Assembly: GCA_003233535.1 (NCBI GenBank)
Contig: QIMA01000088.1
Coordinates: 1-6,538 of the forward strand
Length of the DNA: 6,538 nt
Direction of reading: 5' to 3'
Source of the DNA: Rhodanobacteraceae bacterium
Lineage (GTDB): Bacteria > Pseudomonadota > Gammaproteobacteria > Xanthomonadales > SZUA-5
Made by a program: the position numbers and the translations under genes. Position 1 is the first letter of the stretch, and each line of letters starts with the position of its first letter. The notes under the pieces are model-generated. The model was not told the origin of the DNA. It saw only the letters and a program-made list of their open reading frames with translations, and ran no database searches. Below are positions 1 to 6,269 of this stretch, piece after piece.

Positions 1-1
1 C

Positions 2-2263
2 CGTCGGCGCTCGGTGTTTGCATTGAGTCAACGGCGTGGTTGGTTTGCCCCGCGCGCGCGGCTCAGCGACCGCTCTGATCGCCTGCACGAACTACTCACC
101 GAAGTGGCCGCGCATCCGGAACTGAATCATCTGCAGCTAGTGCCAGTCTCGATTTTTGTCGGTCGAGCGCCAGACCGCGAAACCGGCTGGCTGCCGGTGC
201 TGTTTGCGGAAAACTGGGTGGTGGTTGGCCGCTTCCGTCGGCTTTTGGCCATGCTGTTCAACGGCCGCAACACGCTGGTCAAAATCAGCACGGCGATTGA
301 GCGTGACCGCGCACTTGAGCCCGACCTCAAGATGGAAGTTCGGGCGCGCAAGCTAGCGCGCGTCCTGCGCGTCCATTTCCGCCGCATCCGCGTAGCCATT
401 ATCGGCCCCGATTTGTCGCATCGGCGAATGCTGGTCGACCGCATCGTGCTCAGCCCGTCGGTGCGCGGTGCGATCGTTGCGCAAGGCAGCAAGGAGAAGG
501 GAGGCCAGATCACTGCCGCCCGCAAGGCACGCCAGTTCGCCCGCGAAATTGCCGCCGACTACTCGCACACCGTGGTGCGTTCGCTATCGTTCATGCTGCA
601 GGGCTTCTGGTCGAGAATCTACGACGGCATCACTCTGCGCCATTTCGATCAGCTGCTTGAAGATGCGCCGGGGCGGGAAGTGATCTTCGTGCCTTGCCAT
701 CGCAGCCATATCGATTACTTGGTTCTGAGCTATCTGCTCTATCGCAATGGTTTGGTGCCGCCGCACATCGCCGCTGGAGTGAATCTGAATTTGCCGATCG
801 TCGGCTCGATCCTGCGCCGCGGCGGCGCCTTTTTTCTGCGCCGCAGTTTCCGCGCTAACCCCCTGTATGCGTCGGTGTTTAGCGAATACGTGCGTCAGTT
901 GCTGCGTCAAGGCGTGTCGCTAGAATACTTCATCGAAGGTGGTCGCTCACGGACTGGTCGCTTGTTGCAGCCGCGTGCCGGCATGCTCGCCATTACGCTG
1001 CGCGGTTGTTTGGCCGAGCCGGGTCGTCCGGTGATGTTTCAGCCGGTCTACATCGCCTACGAAAAGCTACTCGAAGGCAAGTCGTACATTGGCGAGCTGA
1101 GCGGGGAGGAAAAGAGAAAAGAGAGTCTGTGGCAGCTGCTGCGGGTGGTGAAGGTGTTGGGTAAGCGCTACGGCAAGGTGGTTGTCAACATGGGCGAGCC
1201 GATTGAGCTCACGGGCTTGATCGAGGCCCATAGCGGCGAGAAAACGCCCAATCTGGCGGCCAATGCGGATCGGCCGAGTTGGTTTAATCCGCTGGTAGAC
1301 GATTTGTCGACACAGATCCAGCAGCGAATCAATCAGGCTGCCTATGTCACCCCGATCAACTTGATGGCGTTGGCGATACTGGGCACCTCCAAGCACGCCA
1401 TTTCTCGGCCGGATCTGTTGCGCTTCCTGCAGCTAGCGCAGGACTTGCTGAAGGATTTGCCCTACGGGCCGCGGGTTAGCATGACCGAGATGGAGCCGGA
1501 GGAGATAATCGACTACGCGCTGCATATGGAGTGGATCACTAACCGGCCGCACCCGCTGGGCGACGTGCTTTCCGCCGAGGGCGAGGACGGCGTGCTGTTG
1601 AGCTACTTTCGCAACAACATCATGCATTTGTTTGCGGTAGCCGGTTGGGTGGCGTGCTGCTTCCTAAACAACCGGCGCTTGTCCACCGCCGGCGTGGTGC
1701 GCATGGGGTTACAGCTATACCCCTTCCTCAAGCGCGAGCTGTTTCTGCCTTGGGATGAGGCGGAGTTCGCCGAGCGTATCGAGGCCGTTGCCGACTGGCT
1801 GGTGCAGCGCGAGATACTCGGTCGCTCCGCTGACGGCGCTTACCTGAGTCGGCCCAAGGAAGGGTCAGATGCTGGGTTCTTACTGCGCATCCTCGCCCAC
1901 AGCCTGCTGCAGGCCTTCCAGCGCTATTTCATTACCCTTTCGGTGCTCACCCGCAACGGTAGCGGCACGCTGACGGCGGGGCAGTTGGAGAAGCTCTGTC
2001 ATCTCACCGCTCAGCGACTAACGATGCTGCAGGAGCTCAGCGGACCCGAGTTCTTTGATCGTGGGCTATTCCGCAGTTTCATTCAGTGTTTGCGCGAGCT
2101 CGGCGTGGTCAAGCCAGACGATCAGTCCAGGCTCACTTATGGGCCCGAGCTAGAGCAAGTCGCGAAGAATGCTCGGATCCTGCTCGGCCGCGAGATGCGG
2201 CAGGGTATTATCCAAATGACGCCGGAGGCGATCGAGGCTATTCCTGACACTCCCACCGACTAG
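2..2263 (+). CDS. plsB: Glycerol-3-phosphate 1-O-acyltransferase PlsB, 5'-truncated by window edge
   Basis: PlsB is an inner-membrane-associated enzyme that transfers an acyl chain from acyl-ACP or acyl-CoA to sn-glycerol 3-phosphate. This is the first step of phospholipid synthesis. All four acyltransferase blocks are visible: HRSHID (HX4D catalytic motif, bases 698-715), GGAFFLRR (821-844), EGGRSRTGR (935-961) and VYIAYEK (1046-1066). The C-terminal half also follows E. coli PlsB, for example FRNNIMHLF, LQRYFITL-like and APEFFD/GPEFFD-like stretches. The frame is open back to base 2, and the first visible residues align inside the E. coli protein. The catalytic histidine is residue 229 counted from the GTG at 14, against His306 in E. 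coli. About 75 residues therefore lie upstream of the window, and the GTG at 14 is not the true start. The stop TAG (2261-2263) is also the first three bases of repeat copy A. Confidence 0.97.
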   Translation, partial: RRRSVFALSQRRGWFAPRARLSDRSDRLHELLTEVAAHPELNHLQLVPVSIFVGRAPDRETGWLPVLFAENWVVVGRFRRLLAMLFNGRNTLVKISTAIERDRALEPDLKMEVRARKLARVLRVHFRRIRVAIIGPDLSHRRMLVDRIVLSPSVRGAIVAQGSKEKGGQITAARKARQFAREIAADYSHTVVRSLSFMLQGFWSRIYDGITLRHFDQLLEDAPGREVIFVPCHRSHIDYLVLSYLLYRNGLVPPHIAAGVNLNLPIVGSILRRGGAFFLRRSFRANPLYASVFSEYVRQLLRQGVSLEYFIEGGRSRTGRLLQPRAGMLAITLRGCLAEPGRPVMFQPVYIAYEKLLEGKSYIGELSGEEKRKESLWQLLRVVKVLGKRYGKVVVNMGEPIELTGLIEAHSGEKTPNLAANADRPSWFNPLVDDLSTQIQQRINQAAYVTPINLMALAILGTSKHAISRPDLLRFLQLAQDLLKDLPYGPRVSMTEMEPEEIIDYALHMEWITNRPHPLGDVLSAEGEDGVLLSYFRNNIMHLFAVAGWVACCFLNNRRLSTAGVVRMGLQLYPFLKRELFLPWDEAEFAERIEAVADWLVQREILGRSADGAYLSRPKEGSDAGFLLRILAHSLLQAFQRYFITLSVLTRNGSGTLTAGQLEKLCHLTAQRLTMLQELSGPEFFDRGLFRSFIQCLRELGVVKPDDQSRLTYGPELEQVAKNARILLGREMRQGIIQMTPEAIEAIPDTPTD

Positions 2264-2412
2264 CCCGGGATTTCATAAACTTCACGCGCTCTCGCTAGGC
2301 CCTTGATCGCCCAGCGACTATCCTCAGTCGGGTGTATGAACCACCCCTCTTTGAAAAACCACCGGCGCTCCTGCGGAAAAACCACTGGCCTACCAATGTC
2401 CTGCGCGAGCAT
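2260..2412 (-). CDS. Small hypothetical protein encoded inside repeat copy A (50 aa)
   Basis: The - strand reading frame runs from ATG (2412-2410) to TAG (2262-2260) and encodes 50 residues. Its composition is protein-like rather than the Arg/Ala-rich noise usual in shadow frames of GC-rich DNA. It starts [12 protein letters not shown], has an aromatic and charged core ([19 protein letters not shown], residues 16-34), and ends [16 protein letters not shown]. The stop lies in the terminal repeat and overlaps the plsB stop tail-to-tail (CTAG, 2260-2263). The ATG is conserved in copy B. Between the copies the matching 3' segment shows a synonymous Arg change (AGA to AGG) and a single Glu-to-Gly change. 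No ribosome binding site is visible upstream, and an in-frame TGA lies four codons before the ATG. A second frame upstream, running into FHELAR, may be the original N-terminus. I do not recognise the family. It could be a decayed gene fragment carried by the repeat. Confidence 0.4.
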   Translation of the reverse strand: MLAQDIGRPVVFPQERRWFFKEGWFIHPTEDSRWAIKGLARAREVYEIPG

Positions 2413-2440
2413 CGCGCGAGTTCATGAAACATCCGGGCTA
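2261..2440. repeat. Structured repeat with terminal inverted repeats, copy A (180 bp)
   Basis: The element runs from TAGCCCGG (2261) to CCGGGCTA (2440). Beyond the perfect 8-bp ends, the inverted similarity extends imperfectly to about 25 bp: CATAAACTTCACGCG on the left against CATGAACTCGCGC in the reverse complement of the right end. Inside are two hairpins. One has arms TCGCTAGGC (2292-2300) and GCCCAGCGA (2309-2317), with one mismatch. The other has arms GCGCGA (2403-2408) and TCGCGC (2412-2417). The unit GAAAAACCAC occurs twice, at 2353 and 2376. A second copy lies at 5316-5505 in the same orientation, and 2376-2408 is identical to 5441-5473. No target-site duplication longer than the TA of the ends is seen. 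The size and ends resemble a MITE or an internally deleted insertion sequence, but no transposase is present. It sits directly after plsB and could also serve as its 3' end structure. Confidence 0.85.
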
Positions 2441-2539
2441 GCGCCATCAGCACGTTCGCCAAGTCGGACGGCAACCGGTGAGCATCGTGCGAGAATGGGT
2501 CATTCATCAACGGGCGAGCAAACGGTGGTCATGCGCCGC

Positions 2540-2545
2540 TACACT
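2540..2545 (+). promoter_or_regulatory. Candidate -10 element for ttcA
   Basis: TACACT lies 27 bases before the ttcA start. It sits in an 11-bp string, CGCTACACTGC, that is also found at the rpoZ promoter (5758-5768). No good -35 hexamer is found 16-19 bases upstream, so the assignment rests mainly on the shared -10 context. Confidence 0.4.
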
Positions 2546-2572
2546 GCGCGCCCCGCAGCGGTTGGTTTAATC

Positions 2573-3445
2573 ATGGGCGTAGACCCTCGTCATTTCGAAC
2601 TTGAGCTGCGCAAGCGCGAAAAACGCCTGCGCCGACTGGTGGGGCAGGCGATTGCCGACTACCAGATGATTGAGCAGGGCGACAAGGTGATGGTTTGCTT
2701 GTCCGGCGGCAAAGACAGCTACGCCATGCTCGATATTTTGCTCAAGCTGCGCGAGAAAGCGCCAGTGCACTTCGAGTTAGAGGCGGTCCATTTGGATCAA
2801 AAGCAGCCGGACTACAGTCCGGATGTGCTGCCCAACTACTTGCGCAAGCTGGGCGTGCCCTTTCACATTCTGGAACAAGACACTTACAGCGTGGTCAAGC
2901 GCGTAGTGCCAGAGCACAAGACCATGTGTGGCCTGTGTTCTCGGCTGCGTCGCGGCGCGCTCTACACCTTTGCCCAGGAGCAGGGGTTCACCAAGATTGC
3001 GCTGGGTCATCATCGCGATGACTTAGTGGAGACGCTATTTCTGAACATGTTTCACGGCAGCCGGCTGTCGTCGATGCCGCCGAAGTTGCGCTCCGATGAC
3101 GGTCGCAATGTGGTTATTCGGCCGCTGGCCTACGTCAGCGAGGCCGACTTGATCGCTCATGCTGAAGTAGCCGGTTATCCGATCATGCCGTGTAATTTGT
3201 GCGGATCGCAGGACAACCTGCAGCGACAATCGATCAAACAGATGCTGCAAGATTGGGAGAGCCAGTTCCCCGGTCGAGTCGAGAATATTGCCCGTTCTAT
3301 GCAGTCCGTGCGGCCCTCTCAGCTGGCCGATCGTGAGCTGTTCAACTTCGCTAGTTTGATCGGCACTACGGCAGCAGCAGCGCCGAAAAAACCGAACGAT
3401 TGGATGATCGGCAAGACGATTCCGATTCAGTCCGCCGTCGACTAA
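2573..3445 (+). CDS. ttcA: tRNA 2-thiocytidine(32) synthetase TtcA
   Basis: TtcA is a cytoplasmic iron-sulfur, ATP-dependent enzyme that converts cytidine 32 of certain tRNAs to 2-thiocytidine. From the ATG at 2573 the protein has 290 residues (E. coli has 311). It shows the PP-loop SGGKDS at residues 44-49, which binds ATP. The cluster cysteines are visible as CGLC (C119, C122) and in PCNLCGS (C207, with C210 beside it). The family strings [25 protein letters not shown] and NLQRQ are all present. The frame is open upstream to 2303. That extension runs through repeat copy A and has no family similarity, whereas [20 protein letters not shown] aligns with the usual N-terminus, so 2573 is chosen. 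The start has only a weak ribosome binding site. It may have its own promoter at 2540, and rdgC follows 86 bases downstream. Confidence 0.96.
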   Translation: MGVDPRHFELELRKREKRLRRLVGQAIADYQMIEQGDKVMVCLSGGKDSYAMLDILLKLREKAPVHFELEAVHLDQKQPDYSPDVLPNYLRKLGVPFHILEQDTYSVVKRVVPEHKTMCGLCSRLRRGALYTFAQEQGFTKIALGHHRDDLVETLFLNMFHGSRLSSMPPKLRSDDGRNVVIRPLAYVSEADLIAHAEVAGYPIMPCNLCGSQDNLQRQSIKQMLQDWESQFPGRVENIARSMQSVRPSQLADRELFNFASLIGTTAAAAPKKPNDWMIGKTIPIQSAVD

Positions 3446-3453
3446 CAACTACT

Positions 3454-3480
3454 GGGAATCAATCGATTCCCGTCCTATTT
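3454..3480 (+). terminator. Hairpin after ttcA, possible weak terminator or attenuator
   Basis: A perfect 7-bp stem is formed by GGGAATC (3454-3460) and GATTCCC (3465-3471) around a 4-base loop, eight bases after the ttcA stop. Only a short T-rich tail (CCTATTT) follows. It may lower read-through into rdgC rather than fully terminate. Confidence 0.45.
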
Positions 3481-3520
3481 GGCTCCGCGCTCGTAGCCGG
3501 AGTATTGGCAGACTACACAT

Positions 3521-3526
3521 GGAGGT
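3521..3526 (+). promoter_or_regulatory. Strong ribosome binding site deciding the rdgC start
   Basis: GGAGGT lies five bases before the ATG at 3532. It settles the start against the longer open frame that begins at 3400, inside the end of ttcA. Confidence 0.85.
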
Positions 3527-3531
3527 GTGCG

Positions 3532-4434
3532 ATGTGGTTTAAGAATCTGACGCTGTTTCGTTTGGACGAGCAGGAATTGCCGGCCGATGCTGCTCTGGTC
3601 GAAGTGATGGAGACGCGTCGGCGTCCGGATTGCGGCCCCCTAGAGGCGTTCTCTGTGGGTTTCGTTTCGCCCTTCGGGCCGCAGCACGACGGCCTGCTGC
3701 ATTCGCTGGCAGGCTACGACTTGGTCGCGCTAGGCCAGGAAAAGCGCGTATTGCCGCCCGCAGTGATCAATGACGTGGTCGCAGAGAAGGCGCGCGCTAT
3801 CGAAGACGAAAGCGGTCGCCCGCCAGGTAAGCGGCGCCGACGTGAGTTAGCCGAGGCGGCCACCACCGAACTGTTGCCGAAGGCATTCCTAGTCCGCAGC
3901 ACCAATTTGGCCTACATCGATCGCGCTCAACGCCTGTTGGTAGTTGATACCACCAGCGACAAGGTTGCCGAAGCGGTTGCCACCGAGATGCGCGAGGCGC
4001 TCGGCAGCTTCCCGGCGATTCCTCTGGCTGGCGAGGGCGATCCCAGCGTGCTGCTCACTGCCTGGCTTGCCGGCAGTGAGCCACTCCCTGCCGATTTTGA
4101 GCTAGGCGAAGAGTGCGAGCTGCGCGATCCGGGTGATACGCATACGGTTATCTCGGCTCGTGGCCAGGATCTGACCGCTGAGGAAATTCGCGAACATCTC
4201 AAGAGCGGCAAGCAGGTCTCCCGATTGGGCCTCATATTCGACGAGCGTTTATCGTTCGTCCTGGACGCGCAGCTTAAGGTGCGCAAGCTCAAATTCCTGG
4301 ATCTGATCCAAGAGAAGCTGGGCGACTCCGATGGCCGTGGCGCCGAAGCGGAGCTGGATGCGCGATTCGCGCTAATGACGCACGAGTTGGCGCGACTGTA
4401 TACCCGATTAGATGCGCTGTTTACGTTCGCCTAG
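3532..4434 (+). CDS. rdgC: Recombination-associated protein RdgC
   Basis: RdgC is a nucleoid-associated protein that forms a ring-shaped dimer around double-stranded DNA. It restrains RecA-dependent recombination and helps replication fork processing. The start MWFKNLTLFRL matches the family N-terminus (E. coli MLWFKNLMVYRL), and the 300-residue length is close to the E. coli 303. Other family strings seen include SPFG, EKRVLPPAVIND, LLPKAF, DLTAEEIREHLKSGKQVSRLGL, LKVRKLKFLD and FALMTHELARL. The start is fixed by GGAGGT just upstream. A longer frame beginning at 3400 overlaps ttcA and adds unrelated sequence, so it was rejected. The metallopeptidase gene starts about 21 bases after the stop, so the two are probably co-transcribed. 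Nothing unusual is seen in the domain layout. Confidence 0.96.
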   Translation: MWFKNLTLFRLDEQELPADAALVEVMETRRRPDCGPLEAFSVGFVSPFGPQHDGLLHSLAGYDLVALGQEKRVLPPAVINDVVAEKARAIEDESGRPPGKRRRRELAEAATTELLPKAFLVRSTNLAYIDRAQRLLVVDTTSDKVAEAVATEMREALGSFPAIPLAGEGDPSVLLTAWLAGSEPLPADFELGEECELRDPGDTHTVISARGQDLTAEEIREHLKSGKQVSRLGLIFDERLSFVLDAQLKVRKLKFLDLIQEKLGDSDGRGAEAELDARFALMTHELARLYTRLDALFTFA

Positions 4435-4455
4435 TGCGGACGCGCGGTGGGCGTA

Positions 4456-5238
4456 ATGCTTAAACGGGACGAGGATTTGGCCGCGCAGCTGCCGGGGCTA
4501 GACCTGTCTGTTTACGACGGTCTGGCTTTGGACGTTCGATTCAATCCTCGCGCCAAACGCTTGCGCTTGGCGGTGCGCAACGCTCAGATCGAGTTGGTGA
4601 TCCCGCCAGGCGCTAGTGGCTCGGTGGTCAACCAGTTTGTCGCTCAGCACCGCGGTTGGATCAGTAAACATCTACGCGTGCAGGATGCCGAACTGCTGCG
4701 CGCACTAAAGGTGCTGTCACTGGACCCTGATCACGCGCGCGTGCCGCTGTGGGGCGCTTCGCTGCCGGTTCTGTGCCGGCCGGGCCCGCCACGCGTAGAT
4801 ATCAATGACGCATCGATTGACGTTGGCATGGACCCCACGCGTCCGGGAGCCCAACGGACGTTGATGAGGCTGCTGCAGGGCGCACTCAAGGCGGAGCTGC
4901 GAACGCATCTAATGCAGCAGATGAATGGCCTCCAGCAGCGGTTGGGTTTGCGCGCTAACGGGTTACGGCTAAGACCTCTGCGCAGCTTGTGGGGTTCGCT
5001 ATCGCCGGCCGGGATGGTCAGCCTGAATCTGGGTCTGGTGTTTCTGCCTCGTCGACACGCGGACTACGTCTTGGCCCACGAGTTGGCGCATTTGCGCCAG
5101 CGCAATCACAGTCCGGCATTCTGGCGAGTGGTTGAGCAGCTCTATCCGAGTTGGCGAAGCGTTCGAGCCGAGCTTCGTGGCGAACATGGCTACGTACAGG
5201 CTTTAAGCGATCGGTTCTTCGCTAAGCCTAACCACTAA
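4456..5238 (+). CDS. YgjP-like zinc metallopeptidase (DUF45/M48-like)
   Basis: This is a predicted cytoplasmic zinc-dependent protein of the YgjP/WLM-like superfamily. Its substrate and physiological role are unclear. With the ATG at 4456 it has 260 residues. The N-terminal part (NPRAKRLRLAVRN, then VIPPG and HRGWI) matches the family's beta-rich start. The C-terminal part has the hallmark LWGSLSPAG, then LNLGLVFLPRRHADYVLAHE with the zinc motif HELAH (residues 208-212), and NHSPAFW supplying the third histidine (218). All metal ligands and the catalytic glutamate are present. No signal peptide or membrane segment is visible. A GTG at 4447 could add three residues. ATG 4456 is preferred because GGTGGG lies just ahead, but this is not certain. 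It follows rdgC by about 21 bases and probably shares its transcript. Confidence 0.92.
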   Translation: MLKRDEDLAAQLPGLDLSVYDGLALDVRFNPRAKRLRLAVRNAQIELVIPPGASGSVVNQFVAQHRGWISKHLRVQDAELLRALKVLSLDPDHARVPLWGASLPVLCRPGPPRVDINDASIDVGMDPTRPGAQRTLMRLLQGALKAELRTHLMQQMNGLQQRLGLRANGLRLRPLRSLWGSLSPAGMVSLNLGLVFLPRRHADYVLAHELAHLRQRNHSPAFWRVVEQLYPSWRSVRAELRGEHGYVQALSDRFFAKPNH

Positions 5239-5314
5239 CAACTCTGAAACTCGAGCGGGTTGGGTTGATCCGTGCGAAGTGCGAGTTGCGGGCTGGCAAT
5301 TCGCCAAATTCGCC

Positions 5315-5477
5315 TTAGCCCGGAATTCCATAAACTTCACGCGCCCTCGCTAGGCCCTTGATCGCCCAGCGACTTTTCCTCAGTCGGGTGTATGAACCAC
5401 TACATCGCTCCCTTTCTTGAAAAAACACTGTGAAAAACCTGAAAAACCACTGGCCTACCAATGTCCTGCGCGATCAT
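5315..5477 (-). pseudogene. Frameshifted copy of the repeat-encoded small ORF
   Basis: On the - strand, copy B carries the same ATG as copy A (5477-5475) and begins [13 protein letters not shown]. It then loses frame in the diverged middle and reaches TAG after about 25 codons. WFIHPTE and [19 protein letters not shown] are still readable farther on, in shifted frames, up to TAA at 5317-5315. The frame was therefore once colinear with copy A. The ATG overlaps the TGA of an upstream - strand frame (ATGA, 5477-5474). That frame is open from 5605 and ends in EEVARLFHELAR. Confidence 0.45.
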
Positions 5478-5505
5478 CGCGCGAGTTCATGAAACAGCCG
5501 GGCTA
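5316..5505. repeat. Structured repeat with terminal inverted repeats, copy B (190 bp)
   Basis: This is the second copy of the element at 2261-2440, in the same orientation, running from TAGCCCGG (5316) to CCGGGCTA (5505). The left 85 bases differ from copy A at only about four substitutions and one indel. The right 65 bases differ at two or three positions. The middle has diverged and carries GAAAAAC-type units at 5419, 5432 and 5441, against two in copy A. Both hairpins are kept: TCGCTAGGC/GCCCAGCGA (5347-5372) and GCGCGAT-C-ATCGCGC (5468-5482). It starts 77 bases after the metallopeptidase stop. No longer target duplication flanks it. Confidence 0.85.
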
Positions 5506-5735
5506 CTTCCTCTTGAAGACCACGCTCTATGTTTAAAGCAGGATCGAGGTCGGGCGAGCCAAGTAGAAAGCAGTTTTCCGGGCGCGACCGTCCTGGACGG
5601 CCCGGTCAGCGTGCAGTGATAGCGCCAAGTAGCAGTTGCCAGCACCTGTCGTCAGACGAACCGCTCGATGTCGCCTCGCTTCTGCCCCTAACTGGCTACT
5701 GGCACTGGCCACTGGAACTCTGCGTTTCCTAACGC
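5506..5735. other. Unassigned intergenic segment between repeat copy B and the rpoZ promoter
   Basis: No convincing gene was found here on either strand. A 67-codon + strand frame (5529-5732) has no recognisable motif, no ribosome binding site and a low-complexity look. The - strand has open stretches, including the one reading into copy B. Visible small structures are a GC-rich inverted repeat, CCGGGC (5578-5583) with GCCCGG (5600-5605), and a direct repeat GCCAAGTAG at 5558 and 5624. The 77 bases before copy B (5239-5315) also show nothing clear. Confidence 0.5.
5691..5715 (+). repeat. Four phased ACTGG repeats upstream of the rpoZ promoter
   Basis: ACTGG starts at 5691, 5698, 5704 and 5711, with spacings of 7, 6 and 7 bases. 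The array ends 20 bases before the -35 hexamer. It may be a chance microrepeat or a protein-binding array; nothing further supports a role. Confidence 0.4.
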
Positions 5736-5765
5736 TTGGATAATGATGCTAGTGCGCGCTACACT
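5736..5765 (+). promoter_or_regulatory. Sigma70-type promoter for rpoZ-spoT
   Basis: TTGGAT (5736-5741) and TACACT (5760-5765) are separated by 18 bases, a good sigma70 match. Transcription would start near 5772, giving a leader of about 28 bases before the rpoZ ATG at 5800. Confidence 0.7.
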
Positions 5766-5799
5766 GCTAGGTTGAATCTTAACTTTGCTGGATTAGTAC

Positions 5800-6090
5800 A
5801 TGGCACGTATTACGGTCGAGGATTGTCTGCAAGCGGTGGATAACCGTTTTGACTTGGTTTTGATGGCGAGCAAGCGCGCGCGTCAATTGGCCAAAGGTGC
5901 CGAACCCCTGGTGACGGTTGATGAGGACAAGCCCACTGTGCTTGCCCTGCGCGAGATTGCTGAAGGCAAAGTGACCTACGAACTGTTGGCCGAAGTCGAG
6001 CGCCGTGAGCGCGAAGCGGCTGAGCGTGAGGCGCTGGAATGGGCCACCGCTGAAGTTGAAGACGATCTTCCGCGTACACCTGACGAGTAG
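5800..6090 (+). CDS. rpoZ: DNA-directed RNA polymerase omega subunit
   Basis: RpoZ is the small subunit that helps assemble RNA polymerase. It wraps the beta' C-terminus and forms part of one (p)ppGpp binding site. The 96-residue protein shows the family's signature: [10 protein letters not shown] at the start, [16 protein letters not shown] with the conserved NRFxLV, then [16 protein letters not shown] Glu/Arg-rich acidic tail from about residue 65 is usual for the family. The ATG at 5800 matches the universal MAR start, though the ribosome binding site is weak. It has its own promoter at 5736-5765. spoT follows after 179 bases, so the pair likely forms the common rpoZ-spoT operon. gmk, the frequent upstream neighbour in this class, is not in the preceding 561 bases. 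Confidence 0.97.
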   Translation: MARITVEDCLQAVDNRFDLVLMASKRARQLAKGAEPLVTVDEDKPTVLALREIAEGKVTYELLAEVERREREAAEREALEWATAEVEDDLPRTPDE

Positions 6091-6169
6091 GTGCTAGTGT
6101 GGTATTCCAGGGATAAGTTGAGCTAGCTTCTGATGGATTTTGGCCTGAGACTAGGTGCGCGGAGCTGTG

Positions 6170-6259
6170 ATGGTGAGAGCTATGGCGGCGACAAGCAACG
6201 ACGTTTTAGAGCAAGAGCAGCGGAAACTCGTTCGAACTGTTTCTGGGACGCCAAGCTAG
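6170..6259 (+). CDS. Possible 29-residue leader ORF ahead of spoT
   Basis: A short frame starts at ATG 6170, with GGAG at 6161-6164 five bases upstream, and ends with TAG at 6257-6259. The stop overlaps the spoT ribosome binding site (AGGGG, 6258-6262). Such a layout would allow translational coupling with spoT. The peptide (MVRAMAATSNDVLEQEQ, then RKLVRTVSGTPS) has no recognisable motif. It uses several codons that look infrequent in the neighbouring genes, such as ACA and TTA. It could equally be a chance frame in the rpoZ-spoT spacer. Confidence 0.25.
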   Translation: MVRAMAATSNDVLEQEQRKLVRTVSGTPS

Positions 6260-6262
6260 GGG
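6258..6262 (+). promoter_or_regulatory. Ribosome binding site of spoT
   Basis: AGGGG lies seven bases before GTG 6270. GTG is the first usable start after the in-frame stop at 6207. The later ATG at 6345 has no such site at proper spacing. Confidence 0.6.
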
Positions 6263-6269
6263 TGTAGCC

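Noticed and set aside
2303..2572. 90-codon N-terminal extension of ttcA
   Set aside because: It runs through the repeat, lacks TtcA similarity and is best explained as an open frame in GC-rich DNA. The family N-terminus begins at 2573.
3505..3519. TTGGCA and TACACA near rdgC as a promoter
   Set aside because: The two hexamers are only three bases apart, and a start from TACACA would remove the ribosome binding site.
3400..3531. 44-codon N-terminal extension of rdgC overlapping ttcA
   Set aside because: GGAGGT and the conserved MWFKNL start at 3532 fix the start.
127..5187. Long minus-strand and alternative-frame ORFs inside plsB, ttcA, rdgC and the metallopeptidase gene
   Set aside because: They are shadows of strongly supported genes and show no motifs of their own.
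5392..5433. Plus-strand peptide MNHYIAPFLEKTL as a transposase start
   Set aside because: It stops after 13 codons and copy A does not preserve it. The minus-strand frame explains the repeat better.
2261..5505. A composite transposon carrying three genes
   Set aside because: No transposase is present, and the enclosed genes are ordinary housekeeping genes with the same codon style as their neighbours. Repeat-mediated rearrangement is possible, but a composite transposon is not supported.
5529..5732. 67-codon plus-strand ORF
   Set aside because: No ribosome binding site, no family motif and a Ser/Pro/Arg-rich noise-like composition.
6202..6211. GTTTTAGAGC, resembling the start of a type II CRISPR repeat
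   Set aside because: It is a single occurrence with no array or cas genes, and probably coincidental.
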